Positions 1-9,904 of a DNA stretch of 42,601 bases are shown in pieces. The DNA comes from JALZAI01 sp038212215. GTDB lineage: Bacteria; Actinomycetota; Actinomycetes; Mycobacteriales; Jatrophihabitantaceae. The translations under genes were made by a program, and so were the position numbers. The notes beneath the pieces were generated by a model, which saw nothing but the letters and a program-made list of their open reading frames with translations, made no database searches and was not told the DNA's origin. The stretch is from contig JBBQUT010000037.1 in assembly GCA_038212215.1 (NCBI GenBank), forward strand, positions 1 to 42,601, in the 5' to 3' direction. Each line of letters starts with the position of its first letter. Within the stretch, counting starts at the first letter, position 1.

Positions 1-1
1 C

Positions 2-109
2 CCCACTCGCGACTGGTCACCCATCGGCCCGGTCACCCTCAACCCCGAACGCGACTCGGTCGTGGCAGCCCACTCGAAAGCAGAGCTTATGCAGCCGCTG
101 GCTGCATAA
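2..109 (+). CDS. C-terminal end of an unrecognised gene (partial)
   Basis: An open frame enters from the left edge and runs 35 codons to a TAA at 107-109, ending in MQPLAA. I do not recognise the product. The stop codon lies inside a perfect inverted repeat, and the next open frame (the truncated RHS gene) begins immediately afterwards, so this may be the end of whatever replaced the 5' part of that gene. The stretch is short and could be a chance frame. Confidence 0.25.
   Translation, partial: PTRDWSPIGPVTLNPERDSVVAAHSKAELMQPLAA
87..109. repeat. Perfect 10-bp inverted repeat with 3-nt loop
   Basis: TTATGCAGCC (87-96), loop GCT, GGCTGCATAA (100-109). It sits exactly at the point where the RHS-type reading frame opens on the right (in-frame TGA at 111-113). 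It could be the tip of a mobile element, a rearrangement scar or a terminator stem, although no clear T-run follows. Confidence 0.6.
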
Positions 110-113
110 ATGA

Positions 114-1685
114 GGCGACAACTACCTTGACGCGCGCCGCTATCTTGGAGACGCCTACACCAATCCAGGAATGCTCCAGGGTGTCACGCCGATAGCGGGT
201 GGCGGCTCGTTTACGCAGATCGACAACGCAGGTCGACTTGCCGGCGTGATCGACTCGACGACTGCGAGAGAGGTCATCCTTACTTATGACTCGACTAGCG
301 TCGTGACCAAGGCAAGCTATCTGTTTGCGAACCTAGACGTCGGATTCGCATACGACGCACAGAAGAATCTTGTACAGATTACCTGGCCTGATGCGACGTT
401 TCGAAAATTTGTCTACGAGGACGGACGCTGGCCAAACAATCTGACCGGGATCGTGGATGAGAACGGTGCGCGGTTCGCCACTTGGCTGTACGACGACCAG
501 GGACGCGTGGTCAACAGTCAGCATTCGGGCGGCGCCGAAGAAGTAGCGTTCTCCTACGGAGCGTCAAGCAGCGTCGCGACGGATTCACTGGGCGCCGCAC
601 GGACCCGAGGGCTCGCGGTCATTCAGGGCGTCACCCGATACACGGGCATCTCGCAACCCGGCGGTTCAGGCTGTGCGGCAGCGTCTAGCGCACTCTCCTA
701 CGACGCCAATGGCAGTGTCCTGTCGCGCGACGACTTCGTCGGGAATCGGACCTGTTTTACCTACGACCCGATTCGCAATCTCGAAACTTCTAGAGCCGAA
801 GGCTTGCCAGCAGCCACCCAGTGTTCAATCGTAACGCCTCCAGTTTCGGCGTTGCCTGCAGGAAGTCGCAAGATCACCACCCGATGGCACCCGGAGTGGA
901 GCCTTGCGACGGCTCGCGCCGAACCCGGCAAATTGACGACCTTTGTCTACAACGGCCAGCCCGATCCGTTTTCCGGAAACACGCTCGCCTCCTGCGCACC
1001 AAGCGACGCTCTGCTCCCCACGGGCAAGCCGCTCGTTGTCCTATGCAAATCCGTGGAGCAGGCGACCACGGACGCCGACGGCAGCAAGGGATTTTCGGCC
1101 GTACTGCAGGCCGGTGTCGCCAATCGGCAGCGCTCCTGGACGTACAACAAGCTAGGTCAGGTTCTCACCGCGACCGATCCGCGCTCGTACGCGACGAATT
1201 ACTCGTACTACAACAGCTCCTCCACGTACTACACGTTCGGGGACCTCGCCACGGTGACAAACGCCGCTGGCCATATCACCCGGTTCACTCGCTACGACAA
1301 GACGGGCAGGTTGCTCCAGACGGTTCAACCGAGCGGCGCGATCACGGACAACACGTATACGCCCCGCGGTCTGCTGTGGACGGTGACGGTCACACCGACC
1401 GAAGGCAGTTCGCCGCAGGTCACGACCTACGGCTATGACCCGGTCGGACAGCTGAAACAGGTGACGCTGCCCGATGGTGCGGTCATTCAGTACCGCTACG
1501 ACGATGCCCACCGCCTCATCGGCCTCACGGACCAGGCGGGGAACACTGTCGACTACACCCTCGATACAACAGGCAATCGGACGTTCGAGCAGCGCAAGGA
1601 CGTCAACGGCACCATCGCCCGCACGATCTCGCGCGCGTACGATGCACTCAACAGGCTGGAAAGTGTCACCGGGGCTCCTCAATGA
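114..1685 (+). pseudogene. A1: 5'-truncated RHS/YD-repeat protein
   Basis: The frame is open from 114 (in-frame TGA at 111-113); the first ATG is at 171 (504 aa). The product is a series of YD repeats such as YDPIRN, YDKTGR, YDPVGQ and YDDAHR. It is colinear with the C-terminal part of the complete 844-aa protein at 29725-32259, sharing HPE/HPD, AEPGK, YNGQPDPF, CAP(S/T)DALLP and the ending VTGA(P/S)Q. The signal peptide, cysteine-rich N-terminus and DUF6531 region of that homologue are absent. Coding-quality sequence begins upstream of the ATG (DARYLGDAYTNPG), so the gene was cut, not re-started. Its stop overlaps the start of B1 (ATGA), implying translational coupling. The YD array ends mid-repeat and has no RHS core or toxin tip. 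Confidence 0.75.
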
Positions 1686-4600
1686 GCGCCGATCTGCGGT
1701 ACGCCGGCGCCTTGAAAGCACGGGCGTCGCGGGGCGTGTCGGTCCTGCGTTGGATGATCTTCGGCTCGCTGCTGGCGATCGCCAACGTTGCAGTCTCCGG
1801 TACGAGCACGACCGTTCTGACCGCCGGGACGAACCCTGCGGTCGTTGCTCAAAGCGTAATGTTGACGGCGACCGTGACGGGCTCTGCGCCAACCGGGATA
1901 GTCACGTTCAAGGACGGCGCGAGCATCCTGGGCACGGGAACTGTGAGTGCAGGTGTCGCGACCTACGCAGCGTCCTTCAACACGGCAGCCAGCCATAGTT
2001 TGACCGCCGTCTACGGCGGCGACTCCAACAATACGGGGAGCACATCTACCGCCCTCAACGAAACGGTCAACAAGCGAACCACGACCACGGTACTGACTGC
2101 ATCACCGAGTCCAGCCAACGTCGCCCAAAGCGTCACGCTGACCGCAACGGTGACGGGAACCGCCGCCGGCGGAAACGTCACGTTCAAGGATGGCGCCGCC
2201 ACCTTGGGCACAGGTGTAGTCAGCAGCGGCGTGGCGACGTTTACGACGACATTCAGCACTGCCGTCGCGCATAGCCTGACGGCGATCTATGCGGGTGATG
2301 CCAACAACCTGACGAGTACGTCGGCCGTTTTCAGCCTGACTGTCAACAAGCGCGCAACCACGACCGTCGTGACGGCGTCGCCGAACCCCGGCACGGTCGC
2401 TCAAGCCGTGACCTTGACGGCCACGGTGACCGGCACCGCTGCCACTGGCAGCGTCACGTTCAAGGATGGCGCCGCGACTCTCGGAACAGGGACCGTGAGC
2501 GCAGGGGTGGCAACGCTTGCCACCACGTTCAGCACCGCGGTCGCGCACAACATCACGGCTGTGTACGCCGGGGACACGAACAACCTGACGAGTACTTCTG
2601 CGGTCCTGAATCTCACCGTCAACAAGAGGACCACGACCACGGTTCTGGCAGCTTCACCGAATCCGGCGAAGGTTGCCCAAAGCGTCACTTTGACGGCGAC
2701 TCTCACTGGCACCACCGTGAGCGGAACCGTCACGTTTCTTGACGGCGCCACCACGATCGGAACGGGGGCAGTGAGCGCGGGCAAGGCAACGTTGGTCACG
2801 ACCTTCAGCAGCGCCGCCGTCCATAGCCTCACGGCCGTCTATGGAGGGGATGCCAACAACCTCACGAGCACCTCCGCGGCGGTGTCGGAGACAGTCAACC
2901 TCAACACATCGACGACCGTCCTGACCAGTGGTACCAATCCGGCGAAGGTCGGGCAGAGCGTGACTCTCACCGCGACGATCACCGCCACCGCTCCCACAGG
3001 CACCGTCACGTTCAAGGATGCAGGCGCAACCATAGGGACCGCGACGGTCAGCGCGGGGAAGGCGACGTTCGCTGCGACCTTCGCGTCGGCCGGGGCCCAT
3101 AGTCTGACCGCGACCTACGCAGGCGACAGCCAAAACGCCGCAAGCACTTCTTCGGCGTTGACCGAAACGGTCAACCTCAACGCCTCGACAACGGCGCTGG
3201 CCAGCGGCACCAATCCGGGAAGCGTTGGCCAAAACGTACTGTTGACGGCGACCATCACCGGCAGTTCGCCGTCCGGGATCGTGACCTTCAAGGACGGATC
3301 GACGCCGATCGGAACAGGCGCCGTCAGCGCTGGGCACGCCACGCTGACGGCGACCTTCGCCACAGCCGCGACACACAGCCTGACGGCTGTCTATGGCGGC
3401 GACGCGGCCAACGCCACCAGCACCTCGACGGTCGTCAACGAGGTGGTCAACAAGAACGTATCAGCGGCTGTTCTTACGGTCGGCCCCAATCCAGCCAACA
3501 TCGGCCAAAGCGTCACGATGAGTGCGACCGTGACAGGAAGCGCACCGAGCGGGAACGTCTCGTTTCGAGAGGGCGCCACCGTCTTGGGGACTGTGCCACT
3601 GACGACAGGAAGCGCGACCTTCACCTTCGCCTTCGGCACGGCCGGAACTCACTATCTCAACGTCAATTACGTGGGAGACGCCGCCAACCAGGCGAGCACC
3701 TCTGCCACCGTTCAACTTCAGGTGAACGTGTCATCCACGTCCACGACGCTCGCGACGAACATCAATCCCGTGGCCTCCGCCGCACCCGTGACACTCACTG
3801 CGACGGTCACGGGAAGCGGCCCGACCGGCTATGTCAACTTTCTGGACGGAGGAGTATCGATAGCGCAGGTGCCGATGGTTGGTTCCGTTGCCACTCTCAA
3901 CTGGGGTTCCGTCGTTGGAGTTCATAGCGTCACTGCGGTCTATCAGGGGGATTCGAACAACGCGACAAGCACGTCGAATGTCGTTTCCGAGACGGTGACA
4001 CTCAGCCCGACGGCAGTGAGGCTGACGGCCAGCCCTGGTACCGCCGGGCCAGGGCAGCAAATTACGCTCACCGCGACCCTAAGTGGGGGTGCCATCAACG
4101 GGAACGCCGACTATGTAACGTTCAAAGACGGCGGGACCACCCTTGGCGGTTCGTTCGGTGCTGGGGGCGTGATGACCCTGACGACGAACCTCAGCGCGAT
4201 TGGCGTGCATAGCCTGACTGCGGTATACGCGGGCGACTCACAAAATGCCGCCAGCGTCTCGACCCCAGTTGCGGAGACGGTGAATTTGGCCAGTACGACC
4301 ACGACACTCACAACAAACGCGAACCCGATTCCCGCGTACGGCTATGCTGGACTGACCGCAGCCGTGGCTGGTATCAATCCAACTGGCATCGTCACATTCA
4401 AGGACGGCTCCGCGGTTTTGGGCGCGGCAAGCGTCAATTCGGGCGTTGCAGTGGTGTCGGTGCCCTTCGCCGCCGCGGGTTCCCACAGTCTCACCGCGAG
4501 CTTCGCCGGGGATGCGTCAAACCAGCCGAGCACGTCAGCTGTGGTGATTGAGACGGTCAACATCAATTCGTCCTCGATCGCCATGAGCAGTGCGACGAAT

Positions 4601-7600
4601 CCCATCCCGGCCGGGCAGGCTGTCTCCCTCACCGCGACGGTGACCGCACCAGTTCCCTCGTCGGGAACCGTCACCTTCATGGACGGGCCGACGGTGATTG
4701 CGACCTCGGGCTCGGCTAGCACCGTCAATGTCGCGGTGGTGTTCAGCACTTCAGGATCGCACAGTCTCACCGCCGTCTATTCCGGCGACCCCGGAACTTC
4801 AGGAAGTACGTCTGGTCCAGTCGTCGAGAACGTTACGGTGGGGACCTCGCATGTTTCCCTGTCTCAGCCCTCCAGCACTCCCGCCGGGCAAGCGCTGACT
4901 CTGCAGGCAATCGTCTCCGGGTCGAACCCGACAGGCACGGTCACGTTTCTCGACGGAGCGACCACGCTGGGAACAGCTCCGCTCAACGGAGGCATCGCCT
5001 CGTCGGCCGTGGTCTTGACGACGGTGGGAATGCACAGCCTGGTTGCCAGCTACGGCGGAGACGCCAACAACGCCTCGGCGAGTTCGACTGCTGTCAACGA
5101 AACGGTGACGATCGGCACGTCGTCTGTTGCGCTTGGAACGAGTCCGAACCCAGCCACTGTGGGCCAGAACGTCACGCTCAGCGCAACGGTGACGGGTGCA
5201 AACCCGTCCGGTGTCGTGACGTTCAAGGACAGCGCGACAACTCTGGGCACTGCGACGATCAGCGCAGGGGTGGCCTCTCGCATTTTCACCTTCAGCGCAC
5301 CGGGCATTCACAGCCTGACGGTCTCCTACGCCGGTGACGCGAACAACTCGTCAAGCACCTCGGCCGCGGCTCTCGAATCCGTGGGCGGCGCCGGGACTTC
5401 GGCGACGACCCTGACCTCCGGACAGAACCCGGTGACCACAGCACAGAGCGTGACGCTCACGGCCAACGTCACCGGAACCAGCCCGACTGGAACAGTGACC
5501 TTCAAGGACGGCGCTGCCTCGCTTGGCACCGGCACGTTAAGTGCGGGAGTGGCAACACTTGCCACCACCTTCGCGGCCACCGGTGTCCACACCCTGACGG
5601 CCAGCTACGGCGGCGATGGCAGCAACGTGGCCAACGTGTCTGCCTCCGTATCGCAAACGGTTCTGGCGGCATCGACGGTCACTCTCGTTTCGAGCATCAA
5701 TCCATCGGGTTCGGGACAACCTACGACGCTGACTGCGACGGTGTCCGGATCGAGCCCGACAGGAACGGTCACCTTCAAGGACAACGCGACCACGCTCGGT
5801 ACAGCGCCGGTCTCGGGAGGGGTCGCGGTCCTGGCGGCCGGCTTTGCGTCCACCGGGATACACAGCCTGACTGCGGTCTACTCTGGGGACGCGGCCAACG
5901 GCGCGAGCACCAGCGCGAACGTCAGCCAGACTGTTTTCGCGCAGGCAAATACGTCGACAACCCTGACGTCAAGCACCAATCCGTCGACGGCGAATCAGAG
6001 CACGACGCTGACTGCCAGCGTCATCGGCTCGAATCCCACGGGCGCCGTCACGTTCTATGACATAGCCGCTGCCATCGGCACTGCCGCGGTGAACGGCGGT
6101 CAGGCCGTGCTGACGACATCCTCGCTTTCGATCGGCACGCACAACCTCCATGCGACCTATTCGGCCGATGCCGCCAATCAGCCCAGCACCTCTGGAGTCG
6201 TGAGCCAAGTCGTCAACGGCCTGTCTTCTTCCATCACAGTGACGTCCAGCGCAAACCCGGGTCAGCTGGGCATGGACACGACGCTCACCGCGACGGTCAC
6301 CGGGACTACTCCGACCGGCCTGGTCGGGTTCAGCTACGACGGGACGAACCTGCCGCCGGTGGGACTCGCAAGCGGCAAGGCGAGCGCATCGATCTATCTC
6401 AGCTCGCTCGGGTCGCACACGGTTGTGGCTTCCTACGGCGGCGACACACTAAACGCCGCAAGCACATCCGCACCCCTGACACAGACGATCGGACAGGCTG
6501 CCACCACGGTCATCCTCAACGGCTCGCCAAACCCTGCTCTCAGCACCGATCCAATCACGCTGACTGCCTCGGTTGCGGGACCTACACTGGCGACCGGGAC
6601 CTTGACGTTCAAGGACGGTACGACCGTGATCGGCACGGCGCAGATGACCCCGCAGACCGGCCCTGTCGGCTCGATCACGACCACGTTTGCAGTGGGTCTG
6701 CACAACATCACTGCGGTCTACTCCGGCGACACGAACAACCTGGCAGCCACATCCCAAGTGTTCGTTGCGGACGTTCGCCAGTCGGCCACGACGCTATCCC
6801 TCACGACCAATGGCAATCCCACCGCGGTTGGTCAATCGGTCGTGCTGACAGCGACGCTGACGGGTGGCCTCAGTCCGGACGGGATCGGCGTCCTGTTCAA
6901 GGATGGAGACGTAAATCTTGGCACGGTGTCCTTGAGCGGGCGGGTGGCGACGCTGATCACCGTCTTCACGACACCGGGAACTCATACGCTGACCGCAGCT
7001 TTCCCGGGCAACAGCCAGAACGGCTCGAGCACGTCGGCGGCAGTCGCGCAGGGTGTCGGCGTGAGCACGACCTCGGTGACGTCCAATGCGAATCCGTCCA
7101 CGCTGGCGCAGTCGGTGACGTTCTCGGCGACGGTGGTGGGTGCGTCGCCGACTGGATCGATCGCGTTCAGTGATGGGGGGCTCGCCTTGGCCACCGTCCC
7201 TCTTTCCGGCACCAATGCGTCGTATACCACCGCACTGGCGGCGAGGGGTAGCCACACGATCACGGCGACTTACAGCGGCGACGCGAATAACGTGACGAGC
7301 TCCGGGACGTTCACGCAAAAGGTGTGGTCCTCCGACGTTGCGCTGGCAACGAGTTCGAATCCAGTGGTGACTGGCCAGCCGCTGGCGCTCACTGCGACAG
7401 TCACCGGCACCGCTCCCGCAGGCACTGTGACCTTCATGGACGGGGCGACAGTCCTGGCGGCCTCTCAGCTGTCCTCGGGGTCGGCGACGATCTCGACCAG
7501 CTTGGCCGTCGTGGGTGTCCACTCGGTTACCGCGGTCTACTCGGGTGATGCCGCCAATGCTCCCGCAACGTCGGACGTTCTTCCGCAGCAGGTCACGTCC

Positions 7601-9871
7601 GGGACAGGCGGCGTTGCCTCCGGTCCCATGACATGGGGGTATCAATACGACGCCCTCGGAAATATGACGTCGGTCATGGATCCGAACGGCAATGCGACGA
7701 CGAAGTCTTACGACGCTCTGAGCCGGGTGGCAACGATTACCCAGCCTCCGCCCGCAGCCGGCCTGCAATCGCCCGTGATCACGCTGGGATACGACGGCCA
7801 GGACCGGACCGCACTGGTCAAGGATCCGCGCAATCTCAGCACGACGTACGGACTCGACGGGCTTGGCAACGTGGGGACCTTGACGAGCCCCGACTCGGGC
7901 GTGACGAACTCGACCTTCGATGCCGCCGGTAACGTCCTGACTCGAACGGACGCGCGTGGCAAGACGACGACCTATTCGTACGACGCATTGAGCCGCTTGA
8001 TCTCGGCCTCGTACACAAGCGGCGTCGCCACGACATTCGAATACGACGGAGGTTCCACGCCAACTCCCGCCGCGCTTGGTCACCTCACAAAGATCACCGA
8101 TGAATCGGGCAGTACGACTTTCGCCTACGACAGCCTTGGCAACGTCTTGTCCAAGGTCCAGACGGTCGGTATCAGGGTTCTGACAACCTCGTATGGCTGG
8201 GGGGTCAGCGGACCTTCGAATGGGAAGCTGACGTCCATCACCTATCCAAGCAATGCGCGAGTCAACTACAGCTATGACGCCGCCGGCCGGGTGCAGGCGC
8301 TGACAGTCAACCCACCCAACGCCAACGACGTAGGCACGAATACAGGGTCGTATCTCACGATCCTCTCCGGAATCACCTACAACGCCGAGAGCAACATCCT
8401 CGGCTGGACGTGGGCTAACGGCGCGCCCTACGCTCGCACCTACGACACCTTCGGTCGTTTGAAGAGCTTCCCGGTGGGCTACTTCTACGGCACGGGCATC
8501 TCCGCTGGGCTCATCCGTACCCTGAGCTATGACAATGCCGGGCGCATCACCAACTACGACCACAGCAATGTTGTCGGTGTACAACCGGCCTTCGGTCAAG
8601 GGTTCAATTACGACGGCCTCGATCGCCTGACGCAGCAGACCACTGCAAGCCTGTCCTATGGCTACAGCTACGACGCCACGGGCAACCGTATTGTCCTGAC
8701 TCTTGGCGCCAACACGTATGTCAACACGGTCAGCGCCACCAGCAATCGTTTGACGGTGGTGCAAACAGCAGGGACTGGCGGCACAGCCGTCAACAACAAT
8801 CAGACTTATACGAATGCGGGGGGTGTGACGAGCGACGGTACCGCTACTTATCTCTACAGCGACCGTGGTCGCATGGCCAGTTCGACCGCAGGAGGAAGCA
8901 CGACGACATACAAATACAACGGCCTTGAGCAACGGGTGATCAAGGCAGGCACCTTGGTGCCCACGGGTGCCGCATATTACGCCTATGACGAAAGTGGCAA
9001 GACGACAGGCGAATACGACGCAAACTTGTATCCGGTTGCGGAAACCGTGTACATCGGCACAATGCCGGTGGCAGTGATCACGGAAACCGGAACGGCCGCA
9101 GCCTCAAGTCTTCAAATCACCGTCGGTAACATTTACGCTGATCAGGTTGATACTCCACGAGTAATTACGCGCAACAGCGATGAAGCAATCCTCTGGCGTT
9201 GGGATGGTGCCGAGGCTTTCGGCAATTCTCCGGCTCTGGAGAATCCTTCCGGTTTCGGAAATTTCAGTTACAACCAGCGAATGCCCGGGCAGATCTTTGA
9301 TGCTGAAGACCAGAACTTTTATAATTGGAATCGGGACTATCGGCCTCAAATTGGTCGCTACGTCCAGAGCGATCCAATCGGGCTTTCTGCCGGAATCAAT
9401 ACGTATGACTACGGTCTCAACCAGCCAAGTCGGTACTCTGATCCCTCAGGGCTTTTGCCGCCAGCTGCCGCAGGTCTTTGCCTCATTCCTGGTGTGGGAT
9501 GGGTTGGGTGCGCGACTGTCGTTGGCGGCGCAGTTATTGTTGGTGGATTGTGGTGGATGGCTACCACACGACCGTCGGCGAATGACGGAACATCTAGCAA
9601 TGTCTATCCGTTTCCTAGCCGTAGCGACACTGGGGCCGGGTGGTGCCCCCCAGCGCCGCCAACGCCGTGTGAACAAGAGCGCCTGCGCCTAGAAAATAAT
9701 AAAACAAGCACGACATCCCTGCTGTTGATATCAAATCCTCTGCGGGCAATGCAGCAATACAACGTAGCTGCAACGCTGCTGAACAAAGAGATAGATATAC
9801 ACAATTCCCTGTGTCCGGGCTACATAGTTGAGCCGCTTCCCTTGAAACCGATCGGACCGAGGCCTCTCTAG
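1682..9871 (+). CDS. B1: giant secreted Ig-like repeat / RHS-core protein with C-terminal tip
   Basis: 2729 aa. Residues about 23-38 are a hydrophobic Sec-type signal segment after a basic n-region. Residues about 40-1975 hold 21 tandem Ig-like repeats of about 92 aa (consensus VTFKDG..LGT, HSLTAVY.GD.NN..STS), matching bacterial Ig group 3 (Big_3_5). YD repeats start at about residue 1983 (YDALGN, YDALSR, YDAAGR), followed by the RHS core at about 2530-2591 (FYNWNRDYRPQIGRY..SDPIGL, then PSRYSDPSGL). The remaining 138 residues (2592-2729) form a unique tip with a glycine-rich hydrophobic segment and a Pro/Cys-rich stretch; I recognise no toxin family. The 3' end is visibly AT-richer than the body, suggesting tip exchange. 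The start overlaps the A1 stop. A Sec signal without PAAR/VgrG partners fits two-step (T2SS-type) export better than T6SS. Confidence 0.9.
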   Translation: MSADLRYAGALKARASRGVSVLRWMIFGSLLAIANVAVSGTSTTVLTAGTNPAVVAQSVMLTATVTGSAPTGIVTFKDGASILGTGTVSAGVATYAASFNTAASHSLTAVYGGDSNNTGSTSTALNETVNKRTTTTVLTASPSPANVAQSVTLTATVTGTAAGGNVTFKDGAATLGTGVVSSGVATFTTTFSTAVAHSLTAIYAGDANNLTSTSAVFSLTVNKRATTTVVTASPNPGTVAQAVTLTATVTGTAATGSVTFKDGAATLGTGTVSAGVATLATTFSTAVAHNITAVYAGDTNNLTSTSAVLNLTVNKRTTTTVLAASPNPAKVAQSVTLTATLTGTTVSGTVTFLDGATTIGTGAVSAGKATLVTTFSSAAVHSLTAVYGGDANNLTSTSAAVSETVNLNTSTTVLTSGTNPAKVGQSVTLTATITATAPTGTVTFKDAGATIGTATVSAGKATFAATFASAGAHSLTATYAGDSQNAASTSSALTETVNLNASTTALASGTNPGSVGQNVLLTATITGSSPSGIVTFKDGSTPIGTGAVSAGHATLTATFATAATHSLTAVYGGDAANATSTSTVVNEVVNKNVSAAVLTVGPNPANIGQSVTMSATVTGSAPSGNVSFREGATVLGTVPLTTGSATFTFAFGTAGTHYLNVNYVGDAANQASTSATVQLQVNVSSTSTTLATNINPVASAAPVTLTATVTGSGPTGYVNFLDGGVSIAQVPMVGSVATLNWGSVVGVHSVTAVYQGDSNNATSTSNVVSETVTLSPTAVRLTASPGTAGPGQQITLTATLSGGAINGNADYVTFKDGGTTLGGSFGAGGVMTLTTNLSAIGVHSLTAVYAGDSQNAASVSTPVAETVNLASTTTTLTTNANPIPAYGYAGLTAAVAGINPTGIVTFKDGSAVLGAASVNSGVAVVSVPFAAAGSHSLTASFAGDASNQPSTSAVVIETVNINSSSIAMSSATNPIPAGQAVSLTATVTAPVPSSGTVTFMDGPTVIATSGSASTVNVAVVFSTSGSHSLTAVYSGDPGTSGSTSGPVVENVTVGTSHVSLSQPSSTPAGQALTLQAIVSGSNPTGTVTFLDGATTLGTAPLNGGIASSAVVLTTVGMHSLVASYGGDANNASASSTAVNETVTIGTSSVALGTSPNPATVGQNVTLSATVTGANPSGVVTFKDSATTLGTATISAGVASRIFTFSAPGIHSLTVSYAGDANNSSSTSAAALESVGGAGTSATTLTSGQNPVTTAQSVTLTANVTGTSPTGTVTFKDGAASLGTGTLSAGVATLATTFAATGVHTLTASYGGDGSNVANVSASVSQTVLAASTVTLVSSINPSGSGQPTTLTATVSGSSPTGTVTFKDNATTLGTAPVSGGVAVLAAGFASTGIHSLTAVYSGDAANGASTSANVSQTVFAQANTSTTLTSSTNPSTANQSTTLTASVIGSNPTGAVTFYDIAAAIGTAAVNGGQAVLTTSSLSIGTHNLHATYSADAANQPSTSGVVSQVVNGLSSSITVTSSANPGQLGMDTTLTATVTGTTPTGLVGFSYDGTNLPPVGLASGKASASIYLSSLGSHTVVASYGGDTLNAASTSAPLTQTIGQAATTVILNGSPNPALSTDPITLTASVAGPTLATGTLTFKDGTTVIGTAQMTPQTGPVGSITTTFAVGLHNITAVYSGDTNNLAATSQVFVADVRQSATTLSLTTNGNPTAVGQSVVLTATLTGGLSPDGIGVLFKDGDVNLGTVSLSGRVATLITVFTTPGTHTLTAAFPGNSQNGSSTSAAVAQGVGVSTTSVTSNANPSTLAQSVTFSATVVGASPTGSIAFSDGGLALATVPLSGTNASYTTALAARGSHTITATYSGDANNVTSSGTFTQKVWSSDVALATSSNPVVTGQPLALTATVTGTAPAGTVTFMDGATVLAASQLSSGSATISTSLAVVGVHSVTAVYSGDAANAPATSDVLPQQVTSGTGGVASGPMTWGYQYDALGNMTSVMDPNGNATTKSYDALSRVATITQPPPAAGLQSPVITLGYDGQDRTALVKDPRNLSTTYGLDGLGNVGTLTSPDSGVTNSTFDAAGNVLTRTDARGKTTTYSYDALSRLISASYTSGVATTFEYDGGSTPTPAALGHLTKITDESGSTTFAYDSLGNVLSKVQTVGIRVLTTSYGWGVSGPSNGKLTSITYPSNARVNYSYDAAGRVQALTVNPPNANDVGTNTGSYLTILSGITYNAESNILGWTWANGAPYARTYDTFGRLKSFPVGYFYGTGISAGLIRTLSYDNAGRITNYDHSNVVGVQPAFGQGFNYDGLDRLTQQTTASLSYGYSYDATGNRIVLTLGANTYVNTVSATSNRLTVVQTAGTGGTAVNNNQTYTNAGGVTSDGTATYLYSDRGRMASSTAGGSTTTYKYNGLEQRVIKAGTLVPTGAAYYAYDESGKTTGEYDANLYPVAETVYIGTMPVAVITETGTAAASSLQITVGNIYADQVDTPRVITRNSDEAILWRWDGAEAFGNSPALENPSGFGNFSYNQRMPGQIFDAEDQNFYNWNRDYRPQIGRYVQSDPIGLSAGINTYDYGLNQPSRYSDPSGLLPPAAAGLCLIPGVGWVGCATVVGGAVIVGGLWWMATTRPSANDGTSSNVYPFPSRSDTGAGWCPPAPPTPCEQERLRLENNKTSTTSLLLISNPLRAMQQYNVAATLLNKEIDIHNSLCPGYIVEPLPLKPIGPRPL
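1800..7606 (+). repeat. 21 tandem ~276-bp repeats coding Ig-like domains (B1)
   Basis: I counted 21 successive units, each beginning with a TTT.L..S.NP..VGQ-like strand and ending ..GD.NN..STS....TV. Repeats 2-4 are most alike; those beyond about number 8 diverge, with altered spacing and lost motifs (for example GDPGT, SADAAN, PGNSQN). Repeats of this type usually form extended stalks on secreted or surface proteins. Confidence 0.9.
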
Positions 9872-9904
9872 ACATTCTAGGCCGCAGTTGTTGGCCTTCG
9901 ACAT

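Noticed and set aside
87..120. Integron attC site
   Set aside because: The inverted repeat lacks RYYYAAC/GTTRRRY core sites and is too short and perfect.
1800..7606. Tandem repeats as a CRISPR or satellite array
   Set aside because: The unit is about 276 bp, in frame, and encodes a recognisable Ig-like domain.
9872..9904. Terminator between B1 and the Sel1 gene
   Set aside because: No stable stem followed by a T-run is visible in these 33 bases.
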